Assembly: GCA_013399895.1 (NCBI GenBank)
Contig: VXBA01002167.1
Coordinates: 62,001-126,000 of the forward strand
DNA length: 64,000 bases
DNA from: Serilophus lunatus
Lineage: Eukaryota > Chordata > Aves > Passeriformes > Eurylaimidae
Reading direction: 5' to 3'
In this document: positions 26,301-40,800 of the stretch, piece after piece
How the letters are laid out: every line of letters starts with the position of its first letter
Numbering within the stretch: position 1 is the first letter of the stretch
Translations under genes and position numbers: made by a program
Notes under the pieces: generated by a model
The model's database searches: none
What the model saw: only the letters and a program-made list of their open reading frames with translations
What the model was told of the DNA's origin: nothing

Positions 26301-29300
26301 TGGATGTACAGATCTTTAAGTATATCCCTTTTCCCTCCCCAGCTGTCTTCTTCTAGACCAAAAACTTCGTAATTTGCTATTGGTTCCTTACAAAGTTGTC
26401 TGTAAGCTCACCACCCTTACTGCCCATTTCTACCTCTTCCAAGTTGCAGCACACCTCTTTGAGACAGAAGGGCCAGAATAAAACACAACACTCAAGAGCT
26501 CTTTGCAGCTGCACAGGAACATGAAGCTTCCTCCCTCGTTCCCTGCTCTTTGTCAGTGTGCTTCCCCAGTAGGGACAGTCCCTTGCCACTTTTCAACCAC
26601 TTGCTGAGCGCTAAGCTGATAGTTCCCTTGAACAAACATTAACTCCAAAATGATTCATCTGAAAACGGAGAGCAGAAACCATGGCTGGGTACATAAGGTC
26701 AGAAGAGCTTTGTGTTTCACTGTGAGTTTCACATACCTTTTTATCACCCAGCCACAACCCACCTGAAGGTCCTCCCACGACTTTCTGTGGCTGCCACGCT
26801 CTTAAAAACAGCCACAGCATCATTGGGCTGCCAATACATTCCATCATGGCCATATTCACCCCTTCATTTACAAAAGAAGAAATACCAGACCAAGCAGATA
26901 CATTTAAAGGATTCCACACAAGATGTGCAGTGGTGGAACAGACAATTTTAGCTGGACACGATTCATCCTTACTGAGTCCATCAGTTTTATTAACTGGGAT
27001 AAATTAAAAGTCACAGTCCATGGGTTGTTTTCCTCCAAAAAACCTGAAGCACAAATATCAGTGCCTTGATAGCTTAAAATAACCAATTAGAACATGATAA
27101 ATTAGAGTATTAAATCACCTTTAAGTCTTTGTAAAACAAAGCTAAGGAAACTTGCAGAAAGAGCACGTCCCTTCCAAAGTGAACAAAACCATGTGAGAAA
27201 TGACAGCTAAACTAAAATTCCACTCACACAAGAACTGCTGAAAAGCATTGTAGAAAATAATTAAGTCTGACTGTTAAAAATGCTATCAATACTCTTGCTA
27301 GACACTACTTTTTTAATTAGTTTTTTTGAAATTAAATTAACAGTGTAGTGTTAAGTACAGAAATTCTTGATTGGCTTTTTCCAATTATCTGAAATGATGA
27401 TGCCATTACTAGCACACCATTTACGGCTGTTTCAGAAAAGGATGCGGATTAAAGAAATGCAGCAATTTGAAAAAGAGATTACGGTAAAGTCCAAAATCAA
27501 AATGACGGTACTGAGTTTTGAAATATCCTTCAAAAGTAACATACCCTTCTCCCTTAGGACCTGTCTGCATGATCAGACCTAAACTGTGAGACATGAAGCA
27601 ATGCTCAGTACTTTTTTTTCACCTTCAAACATGTTGCAAACAGATTTTGTGGCATCATCCAATTTGAAAGCTGTATCCAAGAAACTGCACTCCAGAAAAA
27701 AAAAAAAGGCAAAACCAAGGCTACAGACAGCACTTTCACTTCATAATCTAAAGGACTAAAAAGATTTGCTTTGTTTACAGTTTTCTTCTTAACAGGTTGC
27801 AATGGAAAATTTTACAAACACGTTAGGTTTTCTATTCCCTCACTTTCCAAATACTGAGGAGCAACATAAATATCACAAAAGCCTCCTTCAAATGCAGTTT
27901 TATATTTCCATTATTATTATAGCATAAACTGTGTGGCTACATTCTGGAATTGCAATTCTGTTTTTATTTAATGTACATTGCACTACCTGCAACAAAAATG
28001 GATATTCTTTGCATGCACCTGCACCTTTTCCTCAGAGCAACACCCATAGCTAACTAGTCAACAGAAAGCAGAAAAACAATTATTTCATATTTAATGTGTC
28101 TTCCCTAATCTAAACACCCTCTCTTAGGCAATGGAATCTACCCAAACAGATAGAACCAAAACTAAAAAGGTCTTTTCCTTTAGTTATACATCAGCTGCAC
28201 AAAAATTGGATATATAAAATTGATAACCTTTTAATAGAAACATAGCTTTTCCAAACTTTTTTAGACTAACCTGTGTACGATATTTAGGGTAATTACTTTT
28301 GTTACCATGAGAACAATAACTCTTGACTCTTAGGCAGCTACAAACAGATACAATTTTTGTACAGCATTGCAGAAAGCATCAAGAGTTTTCTAAATCCTTT
28401 CTCATTAAAAAAAAACAATCCTCTGGAACATAACATTGTATACATAAAATGAAATGCAACATCAGCTTGTCAAACAGAAAAATCATTAGTATCACATTCT
28501 ACCCCTGAGGCAGGAAGGGAAGGATGGTGAGAAAAGGAGGGCAAGTGGAAGAGAAAGAGTCTTTTTTCCTTATAGAAGAAAATGACAATCACTGGTTATT
28601 TCTCCATTTATCATAGTACTAGACAGCAGAAGCAGATAGTACTCATTATCCTGAACTTTTATCCCACAGGATCTAGTTGCAGCAGCCTGAGCAGTCATGA
28701 GCAAAGGTCCACAGCTGAAGGTCTGGGGCCCGAGATGCACCAATAGCCCCTCAGCTGAAATCTCCGCACAAGACACCACAGTGACAGCACTGTGGAGCTG
28801 TGCTCTGCAGAAGCACAGCTACTGCCTTTCCTGTCCCTGAGGGTGCTCCTTCAGAGGGCTACCCTTCTCTTTGTTAACAGAGAATAACCATATCACAGCC
28901 TCTCCAAAATCTGCATTGACAAGCCATGCTGTCACAATGGTGTGATGCTGAGCAAACATGAATGCAGCAGCAAGATGCTGTTCTACGTATCTGTGGTAAG
29001 GAGAAACCTTCACCAAGGCAAGAGTTAACTCCTGGGCCTAATTAAAAAATCCCTCCTTTTTTCAAGTAATATTTGCTGTTGTCCCAAGACAATTCGTCCA
29101 GTGTTCTAACAATACACCACTCTTACAATATGATTCCACTCATTGCTGGTAGGAAAAAACTACTTTAGAAAATAAATGTCGGGGTTTTTTCTTTTTGAAT
29201 TCAGGTGAACATTTAACGATGCTTTTGGAGCTTTATAAAAAAACAATTAGAAGAGATGGTAGGAGATGCTACAAAAATGTTCAATTCAATTCCTCCCTCC

Positions 29301-31436
29301 CATTCTCAATAACTTGGCAATAAAGACAAATTCCTTATAACAGAAAGTAAGTGTTCAATATCCAAAAGTTGACTAATGAGATTTCTGAAAAGTTAAGCTA
29401 AAGAAGGACCCGGTTCATTTGCTTGTAAAGGCCAAGTTTCGATGCACAAACAGTCTTTGCTATATAGAGTTGCTTCTTCACTCTTTGCTGGGTTGTAAAC
29501 TAAGCTGGTGAAGTGGAATTAGAGAATAAAGCTGAAGGTTAATAAATACAGAAGATACAAAATTCTACTCCAAACACTTTATATGACAAAGACTGCCATG
29601 CCTGATCTCACTTAATCAATCAAATATCAATATCCTGAAGTGAAAAGTAAGCAATTCAAACCATTTCAGAAAGGAGGGTGAAAAAAACAGTACAGGTAGA
29701 AGTCAGACAGAAAAACTTCATTAAGCAGCTGACAAAAAAATAACAATTTGGTTTTCAACCTTTTTTGCCTTGACATATTTTATTACACCAACACACAAAT
29801 GGTATTCTTTTCCTGCCAGCTTGATTATTTTCTGTTCCTCCTTTTCTACTCTCCTCAAACGTGTTTTGGTTTTTTAAATCCCTGTGCTAAAAGCTGGAGT
29901 GAACCTAATAAAACTAAAGAGCACTGGAATAAAAATGCTGACATACTGCCAACATAAATTTTGGCCTGTATTGTTAAAAGGGTCTCACTAACCCAGCTCG
30001 AAACCATTTGTACCTTGGACATTTTTGATTAAACTCTACTGTACTAGAATGAAATCACAAGCCGCAACATTTAAGTTTCAGTTTTCTGTCTATTCTTTGA
30101 GTATTTTTCCATGGATACTTTTCAGATCCTGTTTTAAATTCCATGTGTTTTAATATTTGTTGTAGCAACATGGTAATGAAATATACAAGTCACTTCAATC
30201 ACATAACTCTTACAAAAATATGAAGACGGAATTTATTCCTCTAGCAGAGGAGGCACATCCTCAATCTCCAAGCCAAGCTTTATGTTGGGCACTAGGTATA
30301 CAGCTTGGAAATAGAATTGTATAATGGAAACACTGAGCAGCTCTTTGCCATAGCATCGCTGGCAATATAAATACCCAAGATTACAAACAATATCATCATG
30401 TGAGCATTCCAGGCCAGCCTATAAATAGAATTCAGAAAGAACTGGCTTCTTACAAATACAGTGCTTCAGTACAACATGTATCTGCTAAAAATACCAAATA
30501 TGTCCAGTAACATAAACCTGACTGAATTCTGTGAATTGAATACCTATTTACACATCCTGTCTTGTTTATTAAACTGATGATAATTTACTGGACTACTGTG
30601 ATGGACTTGTGACTGAACAAGGGTTTACTTTGCATGTAAGTGTTATTGGTATTTGATTTATGCAGGATAAATGGGCAATACTTTCCTTAATAATAAAGTC
30701 CTATTTCAGAGTTTCTTCAGAAACAGCATGACTTGATCAATATCAAGATTAGAATTTATGATTCTGTAATTAATTTACGATTCCAGCAACAAAAGCAAAA
30801 AGATATGATGTTGTGCAGATTCTTAGGGATAAGATGCTCATCCACATCTACTTACATAAATTATAAAAATATACATTCAGAGATTTATTTTTTTTTTTAC
30901 AAAAAAATATTATTTTGATGCCGTTAATTATTTTTCCAGAAAGCAACAGAACAGATTCACATTAATGTTTACACCATGTATTTATACAATAGAGGGAGTG
31001 GACACATTCCTCAGGTAGCAGATCAGTAGTACGCAGGGTTTCAGAAACAATCAGAACTTCCTGAGAGATAATGGAAAAGATAATTCATGTATTACTCAGG
31101 ATAGGCTTATTCATCTTGCTTTGCCAAAAAAGGAAGGTGTTGGACCCTGTTAGGAAAGAAAAAGACAACTAACTTGAAAACATTAATGACTTTGAAGTTT
31201 ATCAATGGCCAAAAATGTCAATTTTAGCAATTCATATGGATATAGCCAAAGAAAAAATACTGCTCTCGTGTCTGTGCAGCATGTCTCACACCCCACTTAC
31301 TTCCTGTACTTCAGCCATTTCTGCTGCACTCTCTTGTCAACCACTTCATTCAGTATAACAAACCAGTGACAATAAAGTCAAATGAATGAAGGAGTTTAAA
31401 AAAAAAATAGATTTAAACACGTCCCAAATGATCTAC

Positions 31437-31452
31437 TTTTTTTTTTTTTTTN

Positions 31453-31492
<40 letters not shown>
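31437..31492 (+). repeat. Long poly-T run (one N, one A)
   Basis: A 56-base homopolymer of T, broken by N at 31452 and A at 31453, directly left of a GC-rich block. The N suggests that the assembler could not settle its length. Confidence 0.95.
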
Positions 31493-31493
<1 letters not shown>

Positions 31494-31870
31494 TGGCACT
31501 TATCAAGCTGCCAATGACGAGACTTTTTTAAACTGTTGCAGACCTGTCACTGATTTCACCTCGGCAGAGAAGCAAGGAGTGCTCTGACGGGCAGGCAGCC
31601 CTCTTTACTGTAAGGCCCAGAGCAAGGCCCGGCTGCCACAGCTCAGAAACTAATTGTGGAGAGGTTCCCAGCCAAGCACGTGGTGGGCAGCACACTGTGC
31701 TGCTACAGAATCCAGCGAGTAACCCCGACCCACGGCTAAGGGGCAGCGGGCCGGTCAGGGTTAACTAGGGGGACATCCAACCACCTCCGCACATGCACCA
31801 CAGGGCCAAGGAGCGGTGGAATCCCCGAACAGGCTCCTCCTGTTCTCATCCCTCTCACCCCCAAGCAAGA
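31493..31870. other. GC-rich block in intron 2, next to poly-T
   Basis: About 380 bp with clearly higher GC and several CG dinucleotides than the surrounding AT-rich intron. It includes a perfect 17-base inverted repeat (GCAGCACACTGTGCTGC, 31687-31703). No protein frame or RNA gene was recognised. It could be a retroposed sequence on the minus strand whose poly(A) tail is the adjacent poly-T, or a small regulatory island. Confidence 0.4.
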
Positions 31871-34800
31871 ATCACTCCTGTGACTCCCTGACATTACATG
31901 TTTTTGAATGCAAGCTGCACAGATAGAAGAGTTTACTGTTTAGAAAATTGGAGACCCAGTAACCTTTAGCAAGTTGCTTACGGGGTGTTAAGGCAGAAAA
32001 AATATGGGGAAACAGGTCTAGGAAACCATAACTCTGGTTTCCACTTCTTCAGTCATTAGTAAATTTTATTTATTTACCACATAGCATCCAAGATTTAAAC
32101 TTATCAGATAATCTATTAAATGCACACTGAGGAAAAAACCCAACATAACCACAAAGGACACAGAAAATCTCTTCAGGTCAGTAACTATGCTGAGACAGTG
32201 CCAAATAATTTTGCAGCATCCTGGCACATTTTTATTATATTCTGTTTAATTGTAGTTACAGACCTGCTTTAGAAACCCAAATATTTATACAGATACTAGA
32301 AAAAAATAGAAAATAATCCCAGATACAATAGGAAACAAAAGCATTCTCAGTGTAAAAGACAACTAATTAAGTCTCTGTGATGGACACAGATAGAAGTAGA
32401 AACACTAATTGTAGAGGGTTTTTTTTTACAGAATCATGCACAGCTTTTAACAGTCTAAAGCAGCTATCCTTGTAACTACATCAGTTGATTACAGATTCTA
32501 TTTCAAGAAAATAAATAATAGTAATTTCAAACTATAGATTTTACTCCTAACTAGCAGGACACATTTGTGCCCTGTTACCAAAAAGTTGTCTGAAATACAG
32601 AGAATGTATGTGAGACAGTTTCAGTTTCCAAGTTGCATGTTGAAACAGGAATGTGCTCTTTTGTTCTATTTTTTTTCCCCTCATTTAATCATAATGAAGT
32701 CACTTGCGACATTACAACGGTTTCCAGAGCAACAGTCCAGTCAGATGTGATGAGCAGAAGATAAGGGTGTGCACAGGAGAGCTCTGTAACCCACCGGTGA
32801 TCTTGATGGGAAACTCAACGTTCTGAAAAATTCATTCTGAAATTCATATTCTGCAAGAATAGTTTTATATAAGAGGATCAGACTTTAGATCAACATTAAA
32901 GAAATTGAAGGCAAGAGAATCTTTTCAGATGTTTTGGAAAAAAACAACGTGTAAATCAGCTGTTCTGTTCCACAGGGAAAATATACAGTGTATATAAACC
33001 AAGCAGAAAAAGCTACTGTAACACAGCACTTACAGTTGCAATAAAGTGAATGATAATCCAGTGGCTGGCTAGACATATCATCCTTCAGTATTGGGCTACA
33101 AGACTTCCCAAGGACTTAAAGACAAAATGCTTTATGAATCCAGAGCAGAAAGGCAAAGTCTAAGTAATGACCCTAGATCATGTCAGGTGTATGTGCCAAC
33201 CAGACAGTCAGAAATACGAGAAACAAAGGATTGTGCCTTGAAAGGCAGGCACTTAAGCATGAGAAATGCAGCCTGAATTCATGCAGAGATATAGACATTT
33301 ATCTATAGACAAATCACCTTTAGGGGTTTCACGAGGTGTCTGCAATCTTTCAAAACAGTGCTTGAAATGCCATGGATTAACCAACTCATGTGTCTGTTTC
33401 CTGGGGCATGTTATGTGTATGTACTGCATATTAACGCTCAACCCACAGCACAAACAACATGAAAACTGCACAGTCAGCATCATTTAAATATGAGGCACAA
33501 GAGAGAAGCTCTTCTTTCTTATACTGTACTAATACTTTACAGATGATTAATATTTTTCACAAAGATTCTCCTCAGAAAAATAGTGATAAAAATGTGTTGT
33601 AATATTCTCCATCAAAGCACATGCCTTTTTCCTGAAGGAACAGCCTCAAGTGAGCATTTGAAGGAACAATTATCAACAAAAGCAATTGTTTCCTTATTGA
33701 CATTTTCTAGCTATTGGCATGAAAACTAACCAGGAATTCTGCTTCAAAAGCAACCCAGTCCTTGAACAATCTTCCAGACCTTTTTTCCCCATGAGTTTCA
33801 TACTTCAGGTCAAACAGAACACTGAATTACAGTATAGGGGAAGCTCTTTGGACATGCAGCAAACCTATGAAAGAAATTTTAAAACAAGTGATGCAACTCA
33901 AGAATATTTACAACACCAATCAAAGGCCTGGAAAAAAAAACTCACAGAAATTGTTTGTTTCTTTGTTCAAAAGGTAGAGCAACAAACAACAGAGAATCTC
34001 AGGAAAAGGTCTAAGTTCTGAGTAAGGTCTGTTCTAAGTACAGGCACAGAGCATTATTTCTCCTTCTAATGGTACTTCTGCCCTACTGTGCAGTCTTTCA
34101 ACACAGACAGACACTTGCCTACAAAACCATGGGATGGCAAAAGAGGGTGAAACTCCACATTCTGCATCAGATTCCGTAACAGCATGAACTTTAATGTAAA
34201 GTCACATTTTATCAACTTCATGGTTTTGGATAAATAACTACAGTGGACAAGTGATAGCACCCTTAAGAGCTCGGTATCTTGGTTACTAATTTTCCGAAAA
34301 AGGAATAAAACACATCCAATGCTAGTCCCAGAGAGCATTTTAGTACATCTAAAATAAACCTATTGTTACTGCAATATGAGTAGCTAGCTCCTAGTTAAGC
34401 TTTCAGAGGGACACATAAGCAAGCAACTGCAAGAGAGATTCTGGAAACATGTTTTTCAGGGAGGCAGTAGCAGGGAAAAGCATACAGAAAGATCTGGGTG
34501 AAGTGATTGTTTCCAACAAATTGAACAGCTTAAAAGGAGGTTTTGCAAACCTAAAATATTGCTAAGCTTGTTTTCAAAAATAATGGCCCATTTGAAGAGC
34601 CGTCTCAAAACAGTTTCTCATAGAGAGGTCCTCATCACGCCATAGCAACTCTTCCAAAAACATATCACACATGAAGACAAAGGGAAAAAACGGGTGGGGC
34701 AGGGGGGGGAAAAAAATCACAAATAAGGAAGTGTTCTCTATACACTGACTATACCTTAACAACCCACAAACGTCAATTGTACTTTCCTGGTCAGACCTCA

Positions 34801-37800
34801 GTTGTCCTCCAGAAAGCCACAGTAAAATATACCAAGATCTCCCTGAACAAAACACTATTGTTCAAACACACCTCAACTTGGTACCAAAACATAGCAGTCT
34901 AGAACATAAATACAAAACCAAAGTTAGAATTTTATTCCTTGACACCAACTCTCCTCCAGAAGGGAGGCAACACATGGCAACATTTGATTGTCTGTTGCTC
35001 AACAACAGCAGCCATACATACACCCAGCCTACCTTCACTCTTTCATTGCCAACAGCAACACCAGGTTAACAGAGGGAGAACTGCTAAGAATTCTCAAACA
35101 CTTCAAACTTACACACTGGAAGAATATTTCTAATCCAAACCATTACTGTCATTCAGAGCAATCCTAAAGTCACATGCCCACTTCATTTTACCCGTAGGGC
35201 ATGCTGTATGGTTTTATTTTAATGAGTTAACTACTGTTCCTATGCTAGCCATTTTTTTATAATCTTTATCATCCATTTCATTACTCACTTTTCAAAGTTA
35301 AAAAGACATCTTTTCTGCACAGCTGCCTCACCACCAAGTACAAAAACTTCCTTGAATCGATGGTAGTGTGGATCTATAACAACGCAGAACAAAAACACAA
35401 AGGTGCTAAACAGAACAAGGATACAATACACGGAATACAAACCCACAAAACTTATTAAGAGCATAAAGTGTAACTAAAAGAACATACTTTCTTATGTTTT
35501 GGGGAGGGGAAGAAATGGAATAAACTTTAAAAAAAAAACAAACAAAACAAACAACACACAAACAGATGCATTTCTTCAGAGAACACACTTCAAATGTTTT
35601 TCCAGGAAGCCAAAACAGACAACTTTACGAAGTTTTTTCCCCCAAAACTAATTCCTGAAGAGCTTTTAAAGGCCATCTATTCTTCATTATTGCAAATTAC
35701 TTCCATAATCTCAGAAAATTGTGATAAGGGATTTACAGCAATTTTCCCTTCCCAACAGCAACCAGCGCCTTCTGACCCAATTCCAACTAAATCACCTCAT
35801 CTAAGCTTCAATTTGCATGACAGGATTTTTTTTCTCCCAATGCTAAACACTGGCCATTCTACTGGCAACCTCCTGCAACCCTTATGTGAAATGTTGCCTC
35901 TATTCTGCCACAAGCTGAGGAAAAACAAAACATTTCCCAACAATTCAGTCTCCACTTTTTCATTCCAATCCAAGACATTGATGATTCTAATTTACTGTAA
36001 TTGCATATACTCATTATCAACTGCAGTACTCATAAACCTTGTCTCTTATCAAACACTTCACTCCTCTGCCTTCCTGAAATCAGTTTATTATTTATTAAAA
36101 AGACGCTTTTCTTCACATCAAGGCTGTCCCTAATAATGTTCATAGAAATTTAAAATTGCTTCAGATTTTAGTCATACAGATACTCAATATGTCAATACTC
36201 AGTACCACACTCAGTAATAACAAATACATTACTTGGGACCTCTGTCTCACTCTTCCAAGTTTACAGCAGAGCAGCCATTTATCTTTGCCCAGTGATGGAA
36301 ACTATTACTGCCATCTGTGCTGACTCCAGCTGGTGTAAGACTAATATAAAATTCTGTTAGCTGCTTTGAGCTGCTTATTCAGCTGGCAATAATAAAAGTC
36401 AAGCTCATTAACAGCAGTCTTGCATAGCGAAGTTTCTGCTTACCTCAGAGCATCTCCATGAACCTTTTCGCTATTAAAAAAAAAGATGACTCATTAAAAA
36501 CAGGTGCCAATAAATAATGTTAAAAAATATTACAATTATTTTTTTATTCAAATCTATCTATATACCAACTGGGCTGAAGTTACTTAAAAAAAATTAAAAG
36601 CTGCTCTATCAAAACTATGCTGTTTCCTCTACACAAACTAAATAAACATCTAAAATCAGAGACAACTCTAGTGTTGCAAGAGGCAGTTGGAGAATGAGCA
36701 TCAATGAAACAAGTGTTCAGGGAACAGTTTTTCTATCACTCAACCAGCACATAATTGAATACTAATTTAGATTTTACATGCCATTTTATATTTTAAACAG
36801 ACGAGATAAACTACTGGAGAACACTCAAGCCATCTGTCGTCCTAAATACACACTGGAGAAATTTACATTCCTCTGCTTGCAAATTGCAAAATTTTGGGAC
36901 TACAATCTGGGACATACCAAAAATGAAATTCAATGACAATGGAAAGCCCACTAAAATTCTCCCTTCTTTCTGAAGTCATAGCAATGTTACTCTAGGCATC
37001 AGTAAACACCAAATACAAGGAAACACAACATGAACAGTTTATCTTCTTAAATGAACGAGTGCAGTAGAAATTCTCTTGTGAACTGCTACCAGTTTTTGAC
37101 TCTATCATGCTCCCCCAAAACTAAAAAGTCTTCTTCCTCATCTACACATTTTGCAAGAAACCCTCTTAACACAGCTCATAATCCACAATGCTCTTTTATC
37201 TTTTGTCCTACACTTTCTGTCCAAAGCAGTACTTGTCTCAGAGCAGCCAACCTTCTTCTGCCTTCATGGGACTTCAATTTTTCTTATTCAGAACTCATTT
37301 CCAATTCCTATCTTTCAATAAACTGCTAAGTCCAAATACACAGGCCAGACAAATATCAAAGTAAAAGTTACTGTTGAAAGAAGGTGGTATCAGCCGATAG
37401 AGACAATGAAAAAAAGTTAATTAAGCGTCTTATACATTCTGGGCTACCAAAACGTTTTCTCACATACTTCTGCTCAAACCTATGAAATCCCATACTGTGA
37501 CTCAGATGAAGCTGTCCATTATTCTAGTTTTCTTACTGTAATTTTCCTGATTGGCCAATACCCACACCACCAGCACCTGAGACACAGTATTAAATAAACA
37601 TTGCAGAGGTAGTTCTTAATGCAGGCTTTGTAGACAAAAGAGATTTTCTGTGATGCCAGAAACTCAGAACATGGTAACCACCACCCCAGCTTTATCCAAG
37701 CAGCAGGATGTCAAAGTCTCCACATTTCAGAAAGGAGGCTGACTTGTCTAATCCATCATATAATCCAGAAACAGGAGAAGCACAAGTGGATCAAAGGCAA

Positions 37801-40800
37801 AAGGAAAGACCTGTCTTGTTTCTTCAAGTTAGCAGATATATTCTTTCTTTCCTTTAGCAGTTTTTTCCAACAACTAACTGTGCACTTCTGCCCTCCTGCT
37901 TCACTAGACTTCAGCTTTTAGCTGTTCGTCTTTAGCATATTAAAAAACCCTTCTGTTCCTCGTACATATCTGTGAAGTTATTAATCTACCACCAGCAATA
38001 CTAAAATACCAATTTCTTAATATCATTATTTAAAACACAAGTATGGCACTTGAAAAAAAATTAACTAGCATGTTACAAAGAACCTCTTAATCAAGAAGGG
38101 AACCACAGAACACTGGCATTAACCCTCAGGGAACAGTATTAAACAGCTGAAGGATAGCAACTTCTGATTGCACCTCACCTGATGTGCAAACCACTACCTG
38201 ATCAGACTCTTGAGTCCAAGTCAGTTGTCCATCCTGTCTAAGTCAGTGGCCTACAGTTTCACTCATTTTTCCACAGAAAACCCCCTGAAACTTTCAGTCC
38301 TATACTATGCAGCATTTCATTTCTGGAAGACAGATGTAAAAAGGTGGATGGGAGAGATTTAGCCAAAGTAATCTGACTTCTCATCAACTTGTTGAATTCC
38401 AGCACTCATTCATATCCTGACCTTTTCAACTGTAGTGTTCAATATGAAATAGCACCCACAATACATTTTTCCTCTTTGCAAACACAACTTCAGGTTGGAT
38501 CTGCCATAAGCAGAATTATGAGATTACAAGAGATGTTTTAATCATCTTCTCAAAAGGAAAACCCACAGATCATAATCTGATTTGACCCATTAATTATCTG
38601 TAATTGATGATATTTTTACTGAATGAAGAGAGCTGGAAGACTTGGTTCAAGGAAATAGGAAACATGATGAAAAATATCCTTCTGACAGCAATAACATGCT
38701 CAGAACTATTTTTCACCTGCCTTTGAGGTTCCAGGAAATTAAGTGCTCAGAAAAGGCAATTTCTGGCAAAGGGATGGAAAATAGGAGCTATTCTAGGAGT
38801 GATGTCTACTTTAAAAACATTACATCAAATACCATGAAAAAACCCCACCAAAAAACCAACCTAAAACCAGAAATGCATTGTTGTTATAAATTTTTAAATC
38901 AAAACTTGTATATGACCTACAAAGACCTGTAACTTATTACTACATTTGCTTACTAAAATCTCTGGATTCTTCTTTTTGGATTTTGACCTGTTAACTGATC
39001 AACTCTGAAAAGAAGTATATAAGCTTTTGTAGCCTTTGTTACAAAACAAACATGCTGACTTTGGTGGCAAAATTACCGTTACCATATTCTAAGCCACTAC
39101 AGGAAAAATTGATACATCTACTCCTTCCAACACAGCAACTGGTGTTAAGTTCCAAGAGACACAGTGATGGACAGTACAAACACAATTAAGGGAGAAGAGG
39201 AAATAAGGAGGTGAAGAATCTAGCCTCTAAAATTCCAGCAGTCTGCACAGTGTAATGCTGTCAGAAAATATTTTTTTCCTGAAACAATTGCTTTCTCTCT
39301 ACATACACTTTGACATTTAAAACACATGTTCAAACAAGATGTGACATTCTCAATGGAATTTTACTCAAACACCTCCATGTCTATATAGAGTTCAAATCTT
39401 TTAAAGATATGATAATCCTTCTTTCTGGAAAAACTGTTCATTCTTCTTTTAAGTCCTACCAGAATCTCTTTCACCTCTGTGGCCTGCAGCTAACAGTATT
39501 ATCCTCTCAAAATGTTTTTTGAGCTGTAATCTCAGACTGCAGGGACAGGTTTATCTTTTATGAACATTTGTTTATAGAGTGGAACATCACTGTATTACTA
39601 CACTGAAAGGCACAAGTTATTTGAAATACCTTCCCACTGCCATTACCTGTGAAAATTTTACCATGTTGCAGATAAATTGTGCAGGGAAAAAAAGAGACAC
39701 TGAGTCCAGTCAGGTTTTTATTAGCTCAGGTATAAAACAAAGTAAAGAAGTGGCAAACGGACAAGCCAATGTCTAAAAATAGAGAAGGTGCATGGACACT
39801 TTCACGCAGTGGGGAGCATCTGATTAGGTACCAAATGAGTCCACAGATCCAGCATGGATCCAGCAAGGAAAGGAGCACTCCAGGTTAAGAGAGAATGAGT
39901 CTGAGAACATAGGAGTCTATACTACCCTGCAGAAATTCACTGAGTCCTTTCCATTCAGCAGCAGCACACTAAGCACAGCTGCCCTGTGCAAAAAGTTATC
40001 CCCTTATAAGATTTGTCTTATTTCAGCAGGAAAAAACCCCAACAAACAAATCACCCCAAACTCTAAATTAGAAAATGCCTTACAATGAAATCAAGCTGCC
40101 AGACTTGACAAGTTTCAGGAAAGGAGAAAGACATTTAGCAATTAGCACACAGAAGCATAAATACAAAGCAGTTAATAGGGCAAAAAAACCAGTGAGTACT
40201 TACAAGGGAAGTTCCTCAGAGGAGTGAGACACAGAGACCAGACAAAAGAGCTGAGACACAAGCAATGCACATCCTACCACACCTACTGCAGATGATTAAA
40301 CATAATCAAAGCTTCCAATTTAGAATAAGCAGCAGAGTGCTGCAGAGAGTTGCTAACAGCATTCCATCTCTTTGTTGTGAAACACCGTAATTTCTGGAGA
40401 CAACACTTTAAACGGTATCTCTAAAGAGCATGAAAAACCCAGGGAGAAGATCAGGAGAACAAAAGGCAGAGGAAGAAGGAAGTTAAACTTTGGAAGAACA
40501 GAGAAAGGCATAAACTTTATCTATGGGTATGTTTGCACAGAAATTACAAGGTTTAGTACTCAGATTAGCTGTGTATGTTTAAAGAGCCTGCACACTCATA
40601 AATCAGCCCTGGCTACCTCCCATACCCTGACGCAGAGACTGCTGTAGAGTCTGTGGCCCATGTGGCACCCAATCACAGGCGGTGCTGGGTTTCAGCACTG
40701 GGATATGAAGTGTGCACAAGTGAAGTTGTACTGCCCTTACACAATGGAAAGTCTCTTTCCTACAGAGAACAGCAAAAAATGTATTCTTTCCGGATCATTG

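Noticed and set aside
26381..26560. Possible minus-oriented CR1-like remnant (CACAACACTCAAGAGCTC and AGCTTCCTCCCTCGTTCCCT)
   Set aside because: Resemblance to reversed CR1 text is short and gapped, too weak to call without a repeat library.
35594..36133. 179-codon plus-strand open frame inside intron 2
   Set aside because: No recognisable domain, pyrimidine-rich composition, antisense to KIF13A, no promoter or splice context. Best explained as a chance open frame in low-GC DNA.
39665..39780. Possible second LTR: minus-strand CTAATAAAAACCTGACTGG resembles an LTR poly(A) region
   Set aside because: I could not find a paired TATA box, TG/CA ends or flanking duplication.
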